DNA of 14,016 nucleotides, from positions 1-14,016 of the forward strand of contig JAEZEZ010000033.1 in the NCBI GenBank assembly GCA_023432855.1, given 5' to 3'. Below are positions 6,040 through 12,884 of this stretch, one piece after another (position 1 is the first letter of the stretch; each line of letters starts with the position of its first letter). The notes beneath the pieces are model-generated. The model saw only the letters and a program-made list of their open reading frames with translations, was not told the DNA's origin and searched no databases. This DNA is from Pseudomonadota bacterium. Lineage in GTDB: Bacteria; Pseudomonadota; Alphaproteobacteria; Caulobacterales; Caulobacteraceae. The translations under genes were made by a program, and so were the position numbers.

Positions 6040-7083
6040 ATGCCGACGACGACCAACCATGGCCTCCTGCTGCCCGCCGTGGGGGCGGATGCGGACAGTT
6101 GGGGGGCGAAGCTGAATGCGGCGCTGGAGGCGGCGGACGGGCTGTTCCTGCCGCGCTCGGGCGCGATGACGGCCGGCGCCTTCAGCCCCCTGCCGATGAC
6201 GGGCGTCCTGGTCTGCGCCACGCCCGCGGCGGGCCCCGAGGGCGGGGCGTCGATCCGCCTGCCGCACGGCGAGGCGCCGACCGACACGCTGGCCGACGGC
6301 GACCTTTGGACCACCGAGGCGGGCGTGTTCGCGCGCATCGCCGGAGCCACGGTCGGGCCGCTGGCCCAGGCGGGCGGGGCGGTGACCATCAACAACGACA
6401 ACTGGTCCGGCGCCGACCTGGCGCTGGCCAACGGCGGCACCGGCGCCTCGACGGCGGCGGACGCGCGGACCAACCTGGGGCTGGGGCCGCTGGCCACGAA
6501 GGCCGGGGTCAGCAACGCCGACTGGTCCGGCGCAGACCTGGCGATCGAGAACGGCGGCACCGGCGCCTCCAGCGCCCCCGCCGCGCGCGCCAACCTCGGC
6601 CTCGCGGCCCTGGCGGTGAAGGCGACGGTGGGCACGGCCGAGATCGACAACGACAGCGTCACCAACGGCAAGCTGGCCAACATGGCGAGCGGCCGCATCA
6701 AGGGCCGCGCCTCGTCCGGAAGCGGGGACCCCGAGGACCTGACCGCGGCGGAGGCGCTGGCGGTGCTGGGGCTGTCGGGAAAGCTCGCCTCGGCCTGGGC
6801 CCAGGCCAGCCTGACGCTGGGCGCCATCACCGGTCAGAGCGGCCACAACGGGACGCTGTCGGTGCTGGGGACCGGCGAGCTGCGACTGAGCTTCGGGACG
6901 GCCATGAGCTCGGCCGACTATGGCGTCATCGCCTGCGCCACGCGCACCGCGGGCGGGGGCGACGTGGCCATCTGCACCTATCACTCGCGCACCACGACGA
7001 AGGTGGACCTGCGCGTCGAGACCAACGGCGGCTCGGCCGTGGCGCCGACGAGCCTGTCGGTCATGGTCTTCGGGCCGGCCTGA
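6040..7083 (+). CDS. Tail fibre protein
   Basis: Codes for 347 residues; ATG at 6040 chosen because the frame further upstream is repeat DNA and AAAGGA precedes this codon. The N-terminus (MPTTTNHGLLLPAVGADADSWG) is the usual start of podovirus/siphovirus fibre proteins that attach to the tail. Residues 118-197 carry two 40-residue units with NWSGADLA, NGGTGAS and NLGLxxLA, a fibre-shaft repeat pattern. A stretch with TAAEALAVLGLSGKLAS (about 240-255) precedes a beta-rich C-terminal domain of about 90 residues, the likely receptor-binding end. It overlaps the next gene by one base (TGATG). Receptor unknown; the acyltransferase may alter it in the lysogen. Confidence 0.8.
   Translation: MPTTTNHGLLLPAVGADADSWGAKLNAALEAADGLFLPRSGAMTAGAFSPLPMTGVLVCATPAAGPEGGASIRLPHGEAPTDTLADGDLWTTEAGVFARIAGATVGPLAQAGGAVTINNDNWSGADLALANGGTGASTAADARTNLGLGPLATKAGVSNADWSGADLAIENGGTGASSAPAARANLGLAALAVKATVGTAEIDNDSVTNGKLANMASGRIKGRASSGSGDPEDLTAAEALAVLGLSGKLASAWAQASLTLGAITGQSGHNGTLSVLGTGELRLSFGTAMSSADYGVIACATRTAGGGDVAICTYHSRTTTKVDLRVETNGGSAVAPTSLSVMVFGPA
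6391..6630 (+). repeat. Two in-frame 120-base units in the tail fibre gene
   Basis: Units 6391-6510 and 6511-6630 encode 40-residue repeats aligned at W122/W162 and NGGTGAS. Long stretches such as GACTGGTCCGGCGC and CGGCGGCACCGGCGCCTC are shared at DNA level, so unequal crossing-over could change the copy number and the shaft length. Confidence 0.8.
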
Positions 7084-8555
7084 TGTACGTCGAACTGGAG
7101 ATCCCGCCGGGCGTCTTCGCCAACGGCACGGCGCGCCAGGCCAGGGGGCGATGGCGGATGTCGAACCTGGTGCGCTGGCCCAACGGACCGGACCTGCAGC
7201 CGGTGGGCGGCTGGCGTCCCAAATCGCAGGGCCTCGTGCCCGGCCGGGCGCGCGCGGCGATCTGCTGGCGCGACAACGCCGCCGGCCGCTGGATGGCCGT
7301 GGGCGCCCACCTGGGCCTGCACGTAATGACGCCGTCGGGCGTGCTGCACGACATCACGCCCGCGGGCTTCGTCGCCGGCGCCGCCGACGCGGAACAGGGC
7401 GCGGGCTACGGCGCCGGAGTGTACGGGACGGCGCCCGCCTACGGCACGCCGAGGCCCGACGCGGGCGGGGTGATCCCGGCGGCGGTGTGGACGCTCGACA
7501 CCTGGGGCCAGCACCTGGCCGGCTGCTGCGAGGGCGACGGGAAGCTTTATCTGTGGACGCTGGACGAGGGGACGGCGGCCCAGCCGATCGCCGGCGCGCC
7601 GACGGGCTGCCGCGGGCTGGTGGTGACGGCCGAGAACTTCATCTTCGCGCTGGGCGACCGGCGCGTGTCCTGGTGCGACCAGGCCGACGAAACGAGCTGG
7701 GCGCCCGGGCCGACCAACCAGGCCGGCGACCTCGACCTGCAGACCACGGGGGTCCTCATGTGCGGCCGCCGTGTGCGCGGGGCGACGCTGGTGTTCTCGG
7801 ATGTGGACGTGTGGGCGGCCCAGTACCTGGGCGGCGTCGCGGTCTATGGCTTCCAGCGCGTGGGGACCGACTGCGGCGTGCTGTCGAAGGGCTGCGCCGT
7901 GTCGCTGGACGCGCGGGCCGTGTGGATGGGGAAGGGGGCCTTCTTCACCTTCAACGGCGGGGCGGTCGAGGACCTGTCCTGCGAGGTGGCCGACCACGTG
8001 TTCGGCGACCTGAACATGCTGCAGGCGTCGAAGGTCAGCGCCTGGCACAACACCGAGCACGGCGAGATCTGGTGGCACTACCCGTCCGCCGGCTCGACCG
8101 AAAACGACCGCTACGTCGCCTGGAGCTACCGCACCGGGAAGTGGGCGGCAGGCGAGCTGGCGCGCACCTGCGGGGCGCCGGCGGGGGTGTTCCGCCATCC
8201 GCTGCTGGTCGCGCCCGACGGCCAGGTGTTCGAGCACGAGGTGGGCTGGGACTGGGAGGGGGCCATGCCCTTCGCCCGGTCCGCGCCGCTGGAGCTGGGC
8301 GCCGGCGACCGGGTGGCGACGGTGGCGGCCCTGGTCGGCGACGAGAAGACGGCCGGGTCGGCGCAGGCGCGCTTCTTCACCCGCGACTTTCCGAACGGCG
8401 ACGAGACGGCGTTCGGCCCCTATCCGCTGGGGGCGGTACCCGTCGACGTGCGCTTCACCGCCCGCCAGCTCGAGACGCAGGTCGAGTTCACCGCCCCCGC
8501 CGACAGCCGGGTGGGGGTGATGCGCCTGGACCTGAAGCCGGCGGGGCGGCGGTGA
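7083..8555 (+). CDS. P22 gp10-like packaged-DNA stabilisation / tail accessory protein
   Basis: Codes for 490 residues, close to the about 470 of P22 gp10. Starts in a TGATG overlap with the fibre gene, indicating translational coupling. The protein is rich in beta-propeller-like segments with repeated Trp: NGPDLQPVGGWRP near 40, FIFALGDRRVSWCDQADETSW near 195-215, VFSDVDVWAAQYLGG and VGTDCGVLSKGCAV near 240-265, then WWHYPS and YVAWSYRTGKWAAG. In P22 the protein forms the hub under gp4 to which tailspike and needle attach. The size, fold pattern and position fit; primary sequence identity to P22 is expected to be low. The large frames on the other strands here are GC-driven shadows. Confidence 0.75.
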   Translation: MYVELEIPPGVFANGTARQARGRWRMSNLVRWPNGPDLQPVGGWRPKSQGLVPGRARAAICWRDNAAGRWMAVGAHLGLHVMTPSGVLHDITPAGFVAGAADAEQGAGYGAGVYGTAPAYGTPRPDAGGVIPAAVWTLDTWGQHLAGCCEGDGKLYLWTLDEGTAAQPIAGAPTGCRGLVVTAENFIFALGDRRVSWCDQADETSWAPGPTNQAGDLDLQTTGVLMCGRRVRGATLVFSDVDVWAAQYLGGVAVYGFQRVGTDCGVLSKGCAVSLDARAVWMGKGAFFTFNGGAVEDLSCEVADHVFGDLNMLQASKVSAWHNTEHGEIWWHYPSAGSTENDRYVAWSYRTGKWAAGELARTCGAPAGVFRHPLLVAPDGQVFEHEVGWDWEGAMPFARSAPLELGAGDRVATVAALVGDEKTAGSAQARFFTRDFPNGDETAFGPYPLGAVPVDVRFTARQLETQVEFTAPADSRVGVMRLDLKPAGRR

Positions 8556-8560
8556 CCTTC

Positions 8561-8776
8561 TCCTTCCCTCCTCGGAGGGAAGGAGGGCCCCGCGCATCGG
8601 AGGCGCGGCAGCGCCGGAGATCCTTGCGCGGGAGGAAGAGTGGCATGCGCGAAGCGCACTCTCTTCCGCCGTCGCTGGCGGGCTTGCGCCCGCTACCACT
8701 CTTCCTCCGGCGTGGGCCTGCGCGGCTGGCGCCGCTCCGGCACGCCGGGACCTCCTTCCCTCCAAGGAGGGAAGGA
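8561..8776 (+). repeat. Intergenic repeat family 2, full copy E
   Basis: The element is capped at both ends by the same palindrome: CCTTCCCTCC-TC-GGAGGGAAGG (8562-8583) and CCTTCCCTCC-AA-GGAGGGAAGG (8754-8775). Between them are CCCGCGCA/TGCGCGGG (8589-8596, 8625-8632) enclosing GGCGC-GGCA-GCGCC; a perfect 13-base inverted repeat GGAGGAAGAGTGG (8631-8643) and CCACTCTTCCTCC (8696-8708) enclosing two hairpins; and CCGGCGTG/CACGCCGG (8707-8714, 8741-8748) enclosing GCGGC-TGGC-GCCGC. Its right half matches the half copy at 5941-6019. It fills the gap between the gp10-like gene and the next small gene. Confidence 0.9.
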
Positions 8777-8790
8777 AGAAAGGACACCCC

Positions 8791-9006
8791 ATGCTTACGC
8801 TCCCCCGCGCCGCGCGGGCCTATGACCCGGCGGCGGAGCAGTCGGTGCGCGGCCTGATCGAGGCGGCCGATCGCGACAACCTCAAGCGCGGCCGCGACCT
8901 GGACCTGGGGGCGCCGGCCGCCGGCCTCATCCTGGTCAGCCCTGGCGGCTCCCGCTTCCGCCTCACCGTAGGCGACGACGGCGCGCTGGAAACGGCGGCG
9001 CTGTGA
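8791..9006 (+). CDS. Small phage protein of unknown function, 71 aa
   Basis: ATG at 8791 with AAAGGA 6 bases before it; the leader AAGGACACCC(C/G)ATG is nearly the same as that of the adaptor gene at 2046. The protein has an N-terminal helix (YDPAAEQSVRGLIEAADRDN), a RGRDLDLG turn and a C-terminal beta hairpin (GLILVSPGGSRFRLTV, then DDGALETAAL). I recall similar small proteins after tail genes in alphaproteobacterial phages, always unnamed. No membrane segment. GTGA at its stop allows coupling to the next gene if that gene starts at 9003. Confidence 0.65.
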   Translation: MLTLPRAARAYDPAAEQSVRGLIEAADRDNLKRGRDLDLGAPAAGLILVSPGGSRFRLTVGDDGALETAAL

Positions 9007-9905
9007 GACTTCGGAGGAATGACACATGCCCCAAAGGCGAAAGCGAGACTGGATCGACTATCTGCTTCTGGCCGCACCAGGGGGTGCAGCCGGAAATCCG
9101 CCGCTCACAGCCGCAGAAGACGGATGCGCGGCGAACCGCCGACGTCCGGCCGGCTTTCCAAGGACAGACGGCCGCCTTGCCGTACAATCCCTTCCGGCCG
9201 CCACTCGGCTCGGAACGAACGAGGCCCACTGGTCTGCTGGACGTCAGGCCGCCCGACCAGACACCCAAGCCGCCCCCACCGAGGAGCGAACGCTATCAAT
9301 TGGGTCTCCTGTCGGAGCAGTTTGAGTCCGGCGGCCGGGGCGTGGGCACTGTTTCCTCCGGTCGCGCCCATGGCGGGCGGCCCGATCCAGGCGGCGTATC
9401 GTACGGACCTTGGCAACTGGCCAGTAATCGGGGAATGCCGGCGGCCTTCCTGCAAGCCGAAGGGCGTCGTTGGGCGCCGCTATTCCAGCACCAGAAGCCA
9501 GGTTCGCCTGAATTTTCAGCTACGTGGCGGATGGTCGCCGCGTTGGATCCGGAGTCTTTCTGGCGCGCCCAACACGACTTCGTCCGGCGCGAGAACTATG
9601 AGCCACTCTTGAGACGCCTCAACCGGGCGACGGGGCTCGACTTGTCCCGGCTGTCGGGGACGCTCCAGGAGGCGCTATGGTCTACGGCCATCCAGCATGG
9701 GCCTTACCGAAGGATCATCGATGATGCAGTCCTAGCTTGGAGCCGTCAGCCGGAAGGACAGCGATCGGAAGCCGATCTATTGCGCCAAATCTACATCGCG
9801 CGCGGCGCCGCCTACGATCCGGACGCCAGACGCTACCGGGCAGAAGGCCATGCTGCGCAGGGATACTATGCGCTTGAGCGGCTGGGCCGAGGCGACCAGC
9901 CTTGA
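9003..9905 (+). CDS. Virion muramidase, chitosanase/lysozyme-like (VgrG-3 C-terminal type); start uncertain
   Basis: The enzymatic domain runs from about residue 95 to the end (300 if started at GTG 9003). SEQFESGGRG (104-113) carries the probable catalytic Glu (E105 or E108), then DPGGVSYGPWQLASNRG, FWRAQHDFVRRENYEP and ATGLDLSRL...ALWSTAIQHGP. These match the lysozyme-fold, chitosanase-like domain I know from VgrG-related and phage tail proteins; it would cut peptidoglycan during DNA entry. The N-terminal 90 residues are Pro-rich. The GTG has no ribosome site. A better start, ATG 9026 with GGAGGA 7 bases upstream, is in another frame (MPQRRKRDWIDYLLLAAPGG) that ends at 9325, so a single-base frame change between about 9085 and 9290 may have split the gene. 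Confidence 0.65.
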   Translation: MRLRRNDTCPKGESETGSTICFWPHQGVQPEIRRSQPQKTDARRTADVRPAFQGQTAALPYNPFRPPLGSERTRPTGLLDVRPPDQTPKPPPPRSERYQLGLLSEQFESGGRGVGTVSSGRAHGGRPDPGGVSYGPWQLASNRGMPAAFLQAEGRRWAPLFQHQKPGSPEFSATWRMVAALDPESFWRAQHDFVRRENYEPLLRRLNRATGLDLSRLSGTLQEALWSTAIQHGPYRRIIDDAVLAWSRQPEGQRSEADLLRQIYIARGAAYDPDARRYRAEGHAAQGYYALERLGRGDQP

Positions 9906-9952
9906 CGCAGTATCCGGGGGCGTGGAACATATAGCGAACAGGGGGAGGCGGG

Positions 9953-10579
9953 ATGAGACGGTCTCTGTTAGCTGGCTATGCGGCGTTCCTCGCGCTGGGT
10001 GTCTCCGCTTGCGATCGCTCCCTCGCTGATCGGGCGGAGGAATTGGGGCCCGCGCCAGCTGTTCCGGTCAAGTATCCTTCTCAGATACTTCAAAGCCAGA
10101 GCGCGCCGGCGCCGGATACTGCGGACGAGGTTCCGCCCGAACCGAGGCGCCCGCGGGGGCGTCATGTTCCCCCGGACGTGAACGCTCCGGTCAAGGGTCG
10201 CTCGCGCGCCGAGCTGGCGCGCCTGGCCTTCAATCCTGCAGGCGTTTATCGCCGCGAGCGGCCGGACGGCGTGTTGAGGATAAGATCGTATGGCGAGCAC
10301 TGGGACGCCTACATCGTAGGCGAAGCTGAGGATGGGGGCGCTGCCACGCCGACGACCTGCGAGATCTATGTCCAGGGCTATCTGAGAGGAAAGATGCTGG
10401 TCGCTGAAGCTGCGCCTTTCCGGTCCAAGTATACCGACATCGCGAAAGAGGATCTGGAGGACTTTGACGGCCTGGTCGTCATCGCCTTTGACGACGAGGG
10501 CGCGGAGGTCCTCGAACAGTACAGCGACGACAGCTGCGGCATTGGCTCCGATCTCAACGGCTACTATCGCAAACAATAG
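9953..10579 (+). CDS. Predicted lipoprotein, 208 aa, of unknown function
   Basis: ATG at 9953 after GGGGGAGG. Residues 1-19 are a signal peptide (MRRSLLAGYAAFLALGVSA) with lipobox GVSAC, Cys20 being the acylated residue. Asp at +2 is the inner-membrane retention signal in enterobacteria, so the protein may stay in the inner membrane facing the periplasm. Residues 30-80 are Pro-rich linker. The folded part (about 90-208) has RIRSYGEHWDAYIVGE, TCEIYVQGYLRGK and DDSCGIGSDLNGYYRK; two cysteines (in TCEIY and DSCGI) could pair. Base composition is less GC-rich than in the virion genes. A lysogenic-conversion or superinfection-exclusion lipoprotein is possible but unproven. Confidence 0.75.
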   Translation: MRRSLLAGYAAFLALGVSACDRSLADRAEELGPAPAVPVKYPSQILQSQSAPAPDTADEVPPEPRRPRGRHVPPDVNAPVKGRSRAELARLAFNPAGVYRRERPDGVLRIRSYGEHWDAYIVGEAEDGGAATPTTCEIYVQGYLRGKMLVAEAAPFRSKYTDIAKEDLEDFDGLVVIAFDDEGAEVLEQYSDDSCGIGSDLNGYYRKQ

Positions 10580-10704
10580 CATCGTACGCCGACGCCGACC
10601 CCGGCCTCGGCGGCGGCCGAAGCGGCATTCAGGTGCAGCCGGCTTGTCCGCCCCCGCGTGCAAGGCGCTCAGGACATGACGCGTCTTCCCTGAGAGAGAC
10701 TCCA

Positions 10705-11076
10705 ATGCCCTCAACGACCGCCGGCGCGCTTCGCGCCGAGTGGCGACGCTGCGCGCCCTGGCTCGCGGCGGCGCTCGATGGATCGCATGCGCTGGACGAC
10801 GTCTGGGAAGGCGTCGCGGCCGGTGAGTTCCACTTCTGGCCGGGCGTGCGCTCGGCCGCCGTCGGCGAGCTCGTCCAGCACCCGCGCCGGCGCGACTACC
10901 ACGTGTGGCTGGCCGGCGGGGACCTTTCCGAACTGATCGAGATGGAGCGCGCGGCCTGCGCGTTCGCGCGGGCGCTGGGCTGCGACCGCATCACCATTAA
11001 CGGGCGCAAGGGCTGGGCCCGCGCGCTGAAGGATTACCGGCCGCTCTACGTGGCCCTGGCGAAGGATCTGACATGA
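10705..11076 (+). CDS. GNAT-like phage virion-associated protein
   Basis: Codes for 123 residues; ATG at 10705 with GAGAGA upstream. Pattern: an N-terminal helix, DDVWEGVAAGEFHFWPG (33-49), AAVGELVQHPRRRDYHVWLAGG (strand pair), then LIEMERAACAFARALGCDRITINGRKGWARALKDY. The last stretch is the acetyltransferase-fold ending seen in small podovirus proteins just before the ejection genes. Whether it binds acetyl-CoA is not clear; the usual Q/RxxGxG/A pyrophosphate loop is not seen, so it may be a structural relic. It overlaps the next gene by ATGA (11073-11076). The 125-base gap before it contains no open frame and only a GC-rich hairpin. Confidence 0.65.
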   Translation: MPSTTAGALRAEWRRCAPWLAAALDGSHALDDVWEGVAAGEFHFWPGVRSAAVGELVQHPRRRDYHVWLAGGDLSELIEMERAACAFARALGCDRITINGRKGWARALKDYRPLYVALAKDLT

Positions 11077-11969
11077 GCAGCAAGTCGAAGACCAAGAGCA
11101 GGAACACCCAGACGCTGAACCCCTGGGCGCAGCAGCAGTACGAGACCCTGTCGCAGGGCATCCTCGGCATCGCCAACCAGCCGGCGACGCCCTACGACGG
11201 GCCGCTTAGCGCCGGCGCCGACCCGCTGCAGCAGCAGGCCCAGGCGCTGGCGCAGCAGAACCTGGGGCTCGGGCGCGACACGGTGGCCGGCGCCATCGCC
11301 GCGGCGCAGGCGGCGGGCGGCCATACGCCCATGAACGTGCAGGGGGGTTCGCTGAACGGTTACGACCTCGGCGGCTACATGAACCCGTACCTGGACCGGG
11401 TGGCGGGCGGCTGGATGGAGGGGCTGGACCGCGGCCGGGCCATGGCGCTGAACAGCCAGGCCGGGGACCTGACGCGGCAGGGCGCCTTCGGCGGCTCCCG
11501 CCACGGGGTGGCCGACAGCCTGACCAACGAGGCCTATCTGCGCGAGGCGTCCCAGGGGCTGAACAACATCTACTCCCAGGGCTTCCAGAACGCCCAGGCC
11601 GCCGCTCAGGCCGACCTCGCGCGCAGCCTGCAGGCGCAGACGGCGAACCAGCAGGCGGGTCTCCAGAACGCCCAGCTCGGACTTTCGGCCGCGGGCATGC
11701 TGGGCCAGCTCGGCCAGCAGCAGCAACAGATGGGCGCCGCGGACGCGACCCTGCTCAACCAGTTCGGGACCCAGAACCAGGCCTATTCGCAGCACGCCAT
11801 GGACGCCGCCTACCACGAGTTCCTGCGCCAGCAGCAGCACGCGATGCAGCAGGCGGCCCTGATGCAGGGCGTGCTGAACGCCACGCCCTGGCCGATGAAC
11901 TCCACCGGCCGCCAGACCACCAGCAGCTTCAATCCGCTGGGATGGGTCCAGACCTTCTACCCGGGGTGA
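11073..11969 (+). CDS. Phage ejection / internal virion protein
   Basis: Codes for 298 residues and is translationally coupled to the preceding gene by ATGA. Very rich in Gln and Ala, mostly helical. The block GYMNPYLDRVAGG (about 103-115), then DLTRQGAFGGSRHGVADSL (near 138-156) and NNIYSQGFQNAQAAAQ (near 168-183), is the hallmark of internal proteins ejected with DNA in short-tailed phages, known to me from gp7/gp14-like families. Repeated Q-runs (QQQQQ) occur at about 215-220. No transmembrane segment is visible. It probably forms part of the channel that spans the periplasm together with the muramidase upstream. Confidence 0.8.
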   Translation: MSSKSKTKSRNTQTLNPWAQQQYETLSQGILGIANQPATPYDGPLSAGADPLQQQAQALAQQNLGLGRDTVAGAIAAAQAAGGHTPMNVQGGSLNGYDLGGYMNPYLDRVAGGWMEGLDRGRAMALNSQAGDLTRQGAFGGSRHGVADSLTNEAYLREASQGLNNIYSQGFQNAQAAAQADLARSLQAQTANQQAGLQNAQLGLSAAGMLGQLGQQQQQMGAADATLLNQFGTQNQAYSQHAMDAAYHEFLRQQQHAMQQAALMQGVLNATPWPMNSTGRQTTSSFNPLGWVQTFYPG

Positions 11970-11974
11970 TCGGC

Positions 11975-12295
11975 ATGAACGACATCGACTGGATCGCCAT
12001 GCTCGGCATGGCGGTGACGCTGCTGCTCAACCTGGCGGGCTATCTCGTCGCCTGGGGCGTGCTGAAGGGCACGGTGAAGTCCCTGGGCGACCGGGTCGGC
12101 TCGCTGGAGGACGACTCCGGAGCCGCCGCCGACCTGCGGGTGCAGGTGGCGCGGGTGGAGACGCGGCTCGACGCCCTGCTGGAGCAGTTCCGCGACCTCA
12201 ACGCCGCCATCCGCTGGATGCGCGCCGACACCCCAGCGCTCGAGCCCGGCCCCCTGCCGGGGGTGGCGGGGCCGAGGCGGGGGCGGGCGTCGTGA
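11975..12295 (+). CDS. Single-span membrane protein with coiled coil (lysis-block, unnamed)
   Basis: Codes for 106 residues; ATG at 11975, five bases after the ejection gene stop. Residues 5-28 form one membrane span (WIAMLGMAVTLLLNLAGYLV), then LKGTVKSLGDRVGSLEDD and VQVARVETRLDALLEQFRDL give a coiled coil (about 33-88). The tail is Pro/Gly-rich. The plan resembles small phage proteins of the DUF2730/Mu gp25 kind, which sit beside holin genes. It could be an accessory or antiholin partner of the following gene, whose GTG overlaps its stop codon. No enzymatic motif. Confidence 0.65.
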   Translation: MNDIDWIAMLGMAVTLLLNLAGYLVAWGVLKGTVKSLGDRVGSLEDDSGAAADLRVQVARVETRLDALLEQFRDLNAAIRWMRADTPALEPGPLPGVAGPRRGRAS

Positions 12296-12681
12296 AGCCG
12301 CCGCCGCTGAAACAGTGGAAGGCGGTCGCCGATGTCGTGCGCGACTGGGCGGCGCTGCTCTACACGCCGGTGCTGACGGCCTACGCGGTGTGGGTGACGG
12401 CCATGGTGGCCTGGGCCTATCCGTGGGCGCCCGCGACCGAGGGCAAGCGTCTGGACGTCCTGGGCGCGGCGCTTATCGGCGCGCTCGTCCTGATCGGGCT
12501 GGGCACCCTGTTCTACCAGCGGCGGCCGCCGCCCCACATCCGCGCCCGGCTGCCCGCCGCCGAGCTCGAGATCTCTTCCGGCAGGGCTCCAGACGCGGGG
12601 AGGCCCGCGCCGGAGGGGAGGGAGAGTGGGCGACGCGGGCCTGGGTCTCGCGCCGGCGTCGGGACCGGCGCGCCTTCATAA
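12292..12681 (+). CDS. Holin candidate, two membrane spans
   Basis: Starts at GTG 12292 within GTGA of the previous stop; 129 residues. Two hydrophobic segments: about 23-42 (LYTPVLTAYAVWVTAMVAWA) and 53-75 (LDVLGAALIGALVLIGLGTL), joined by a short loop PWAPATEGKR. This is the plan of class II holins, which permeabilise the inner membrane and time lysis. Position directly before the endolysin supports it. After about residue 92 the sequence turns into a low-complexity GRxPxxGR tail coded by palindromic DNA (TCCGGC..GCCGGA around 12575-12615), so the original stop may have been lost there. No family name can be given from sequence alone. Confidence 0.65.
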   Translation: MKPPPLKQWKAVADVVRDWAALLYTPVLTAYAVWVTAMVAWAYPWAPATEGKRLDVLGAALIGALVLIGLGTLFYQRRPPPHIRARLPAAELEISSGRAPDAGRPAPEGRESGRRGPGSRAGVGTGAPS

Positions 12682-12713
12682 CCGGCGCGCGGCGGCGACT
12701 GTTCCCAGACGCG

Positions 12714-12741
12714 AAAAAGGCCCGCGCACGCGGCGCGGGCC
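12714..12741 (-). terminator. Intrinsic terminator acting on minus-strand transcription
   Basis: Perfect 9-base stem GGCCCGCGC (12719-12727), loop ACGCG, GCGCGGGCC (12733-12741). Read on the minus strand it is followed by five T (12718-12714). On the plus strand no T run follows. The only minus-strand gene upstream of it that I can see enters at the right edge of the window, so any transcript ending here would cross the spanin and endolysin genes in antisense. Confidence 0.75.
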
Positions 12742-12843
12742 AAAGTCGGGGAAGTCTCGCACTCGAGCCGCCGGACAAGGGATACGGCGGCGCTGGATAG
12801 AACCGCTGCGCCCCGCTTGCGTTCCCGCCGCCACGCTTTTTCG

Positions 12844-12869
12844 GCCGCGCCCCCGAGCGCGGCTTTTTT
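12844..12869 (+). terminator. Intrinsic terminator just before the endolysin gene
   Basis: Perfect 7-base stem GCCGCGC (12844-12850), loop CCCCGA, GCGCGGC (12857-12863), followed by TTTTTT (12864-12869). It lies 15 bases before the endolysin ATG at 12885 and downstream of the holin candidate, so the late transcript must pass it or be restarted. Confidence 0.85.
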
Positions 12870-12884
12870 CATTGGAGCCATCAC

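Noticed and set aside
5845..8857. Large frames (379 and 603 codons minus, 645 codons plus) over the fibre and gp10-like genes
   Set aside because: Arg/Gly/Ala/Pro-rich translations without domain features that run into palindromic repeats; the chosen frames have recognisable domains and coupled starts.
12742..12870. Possible tRNA or tmRNA 3' piece between the two terminators
   Set aside because: No T-loop consensus (GTTCRANNC), no acceptor stem pairing at the expected distance and no cloverleaf could be drawn.
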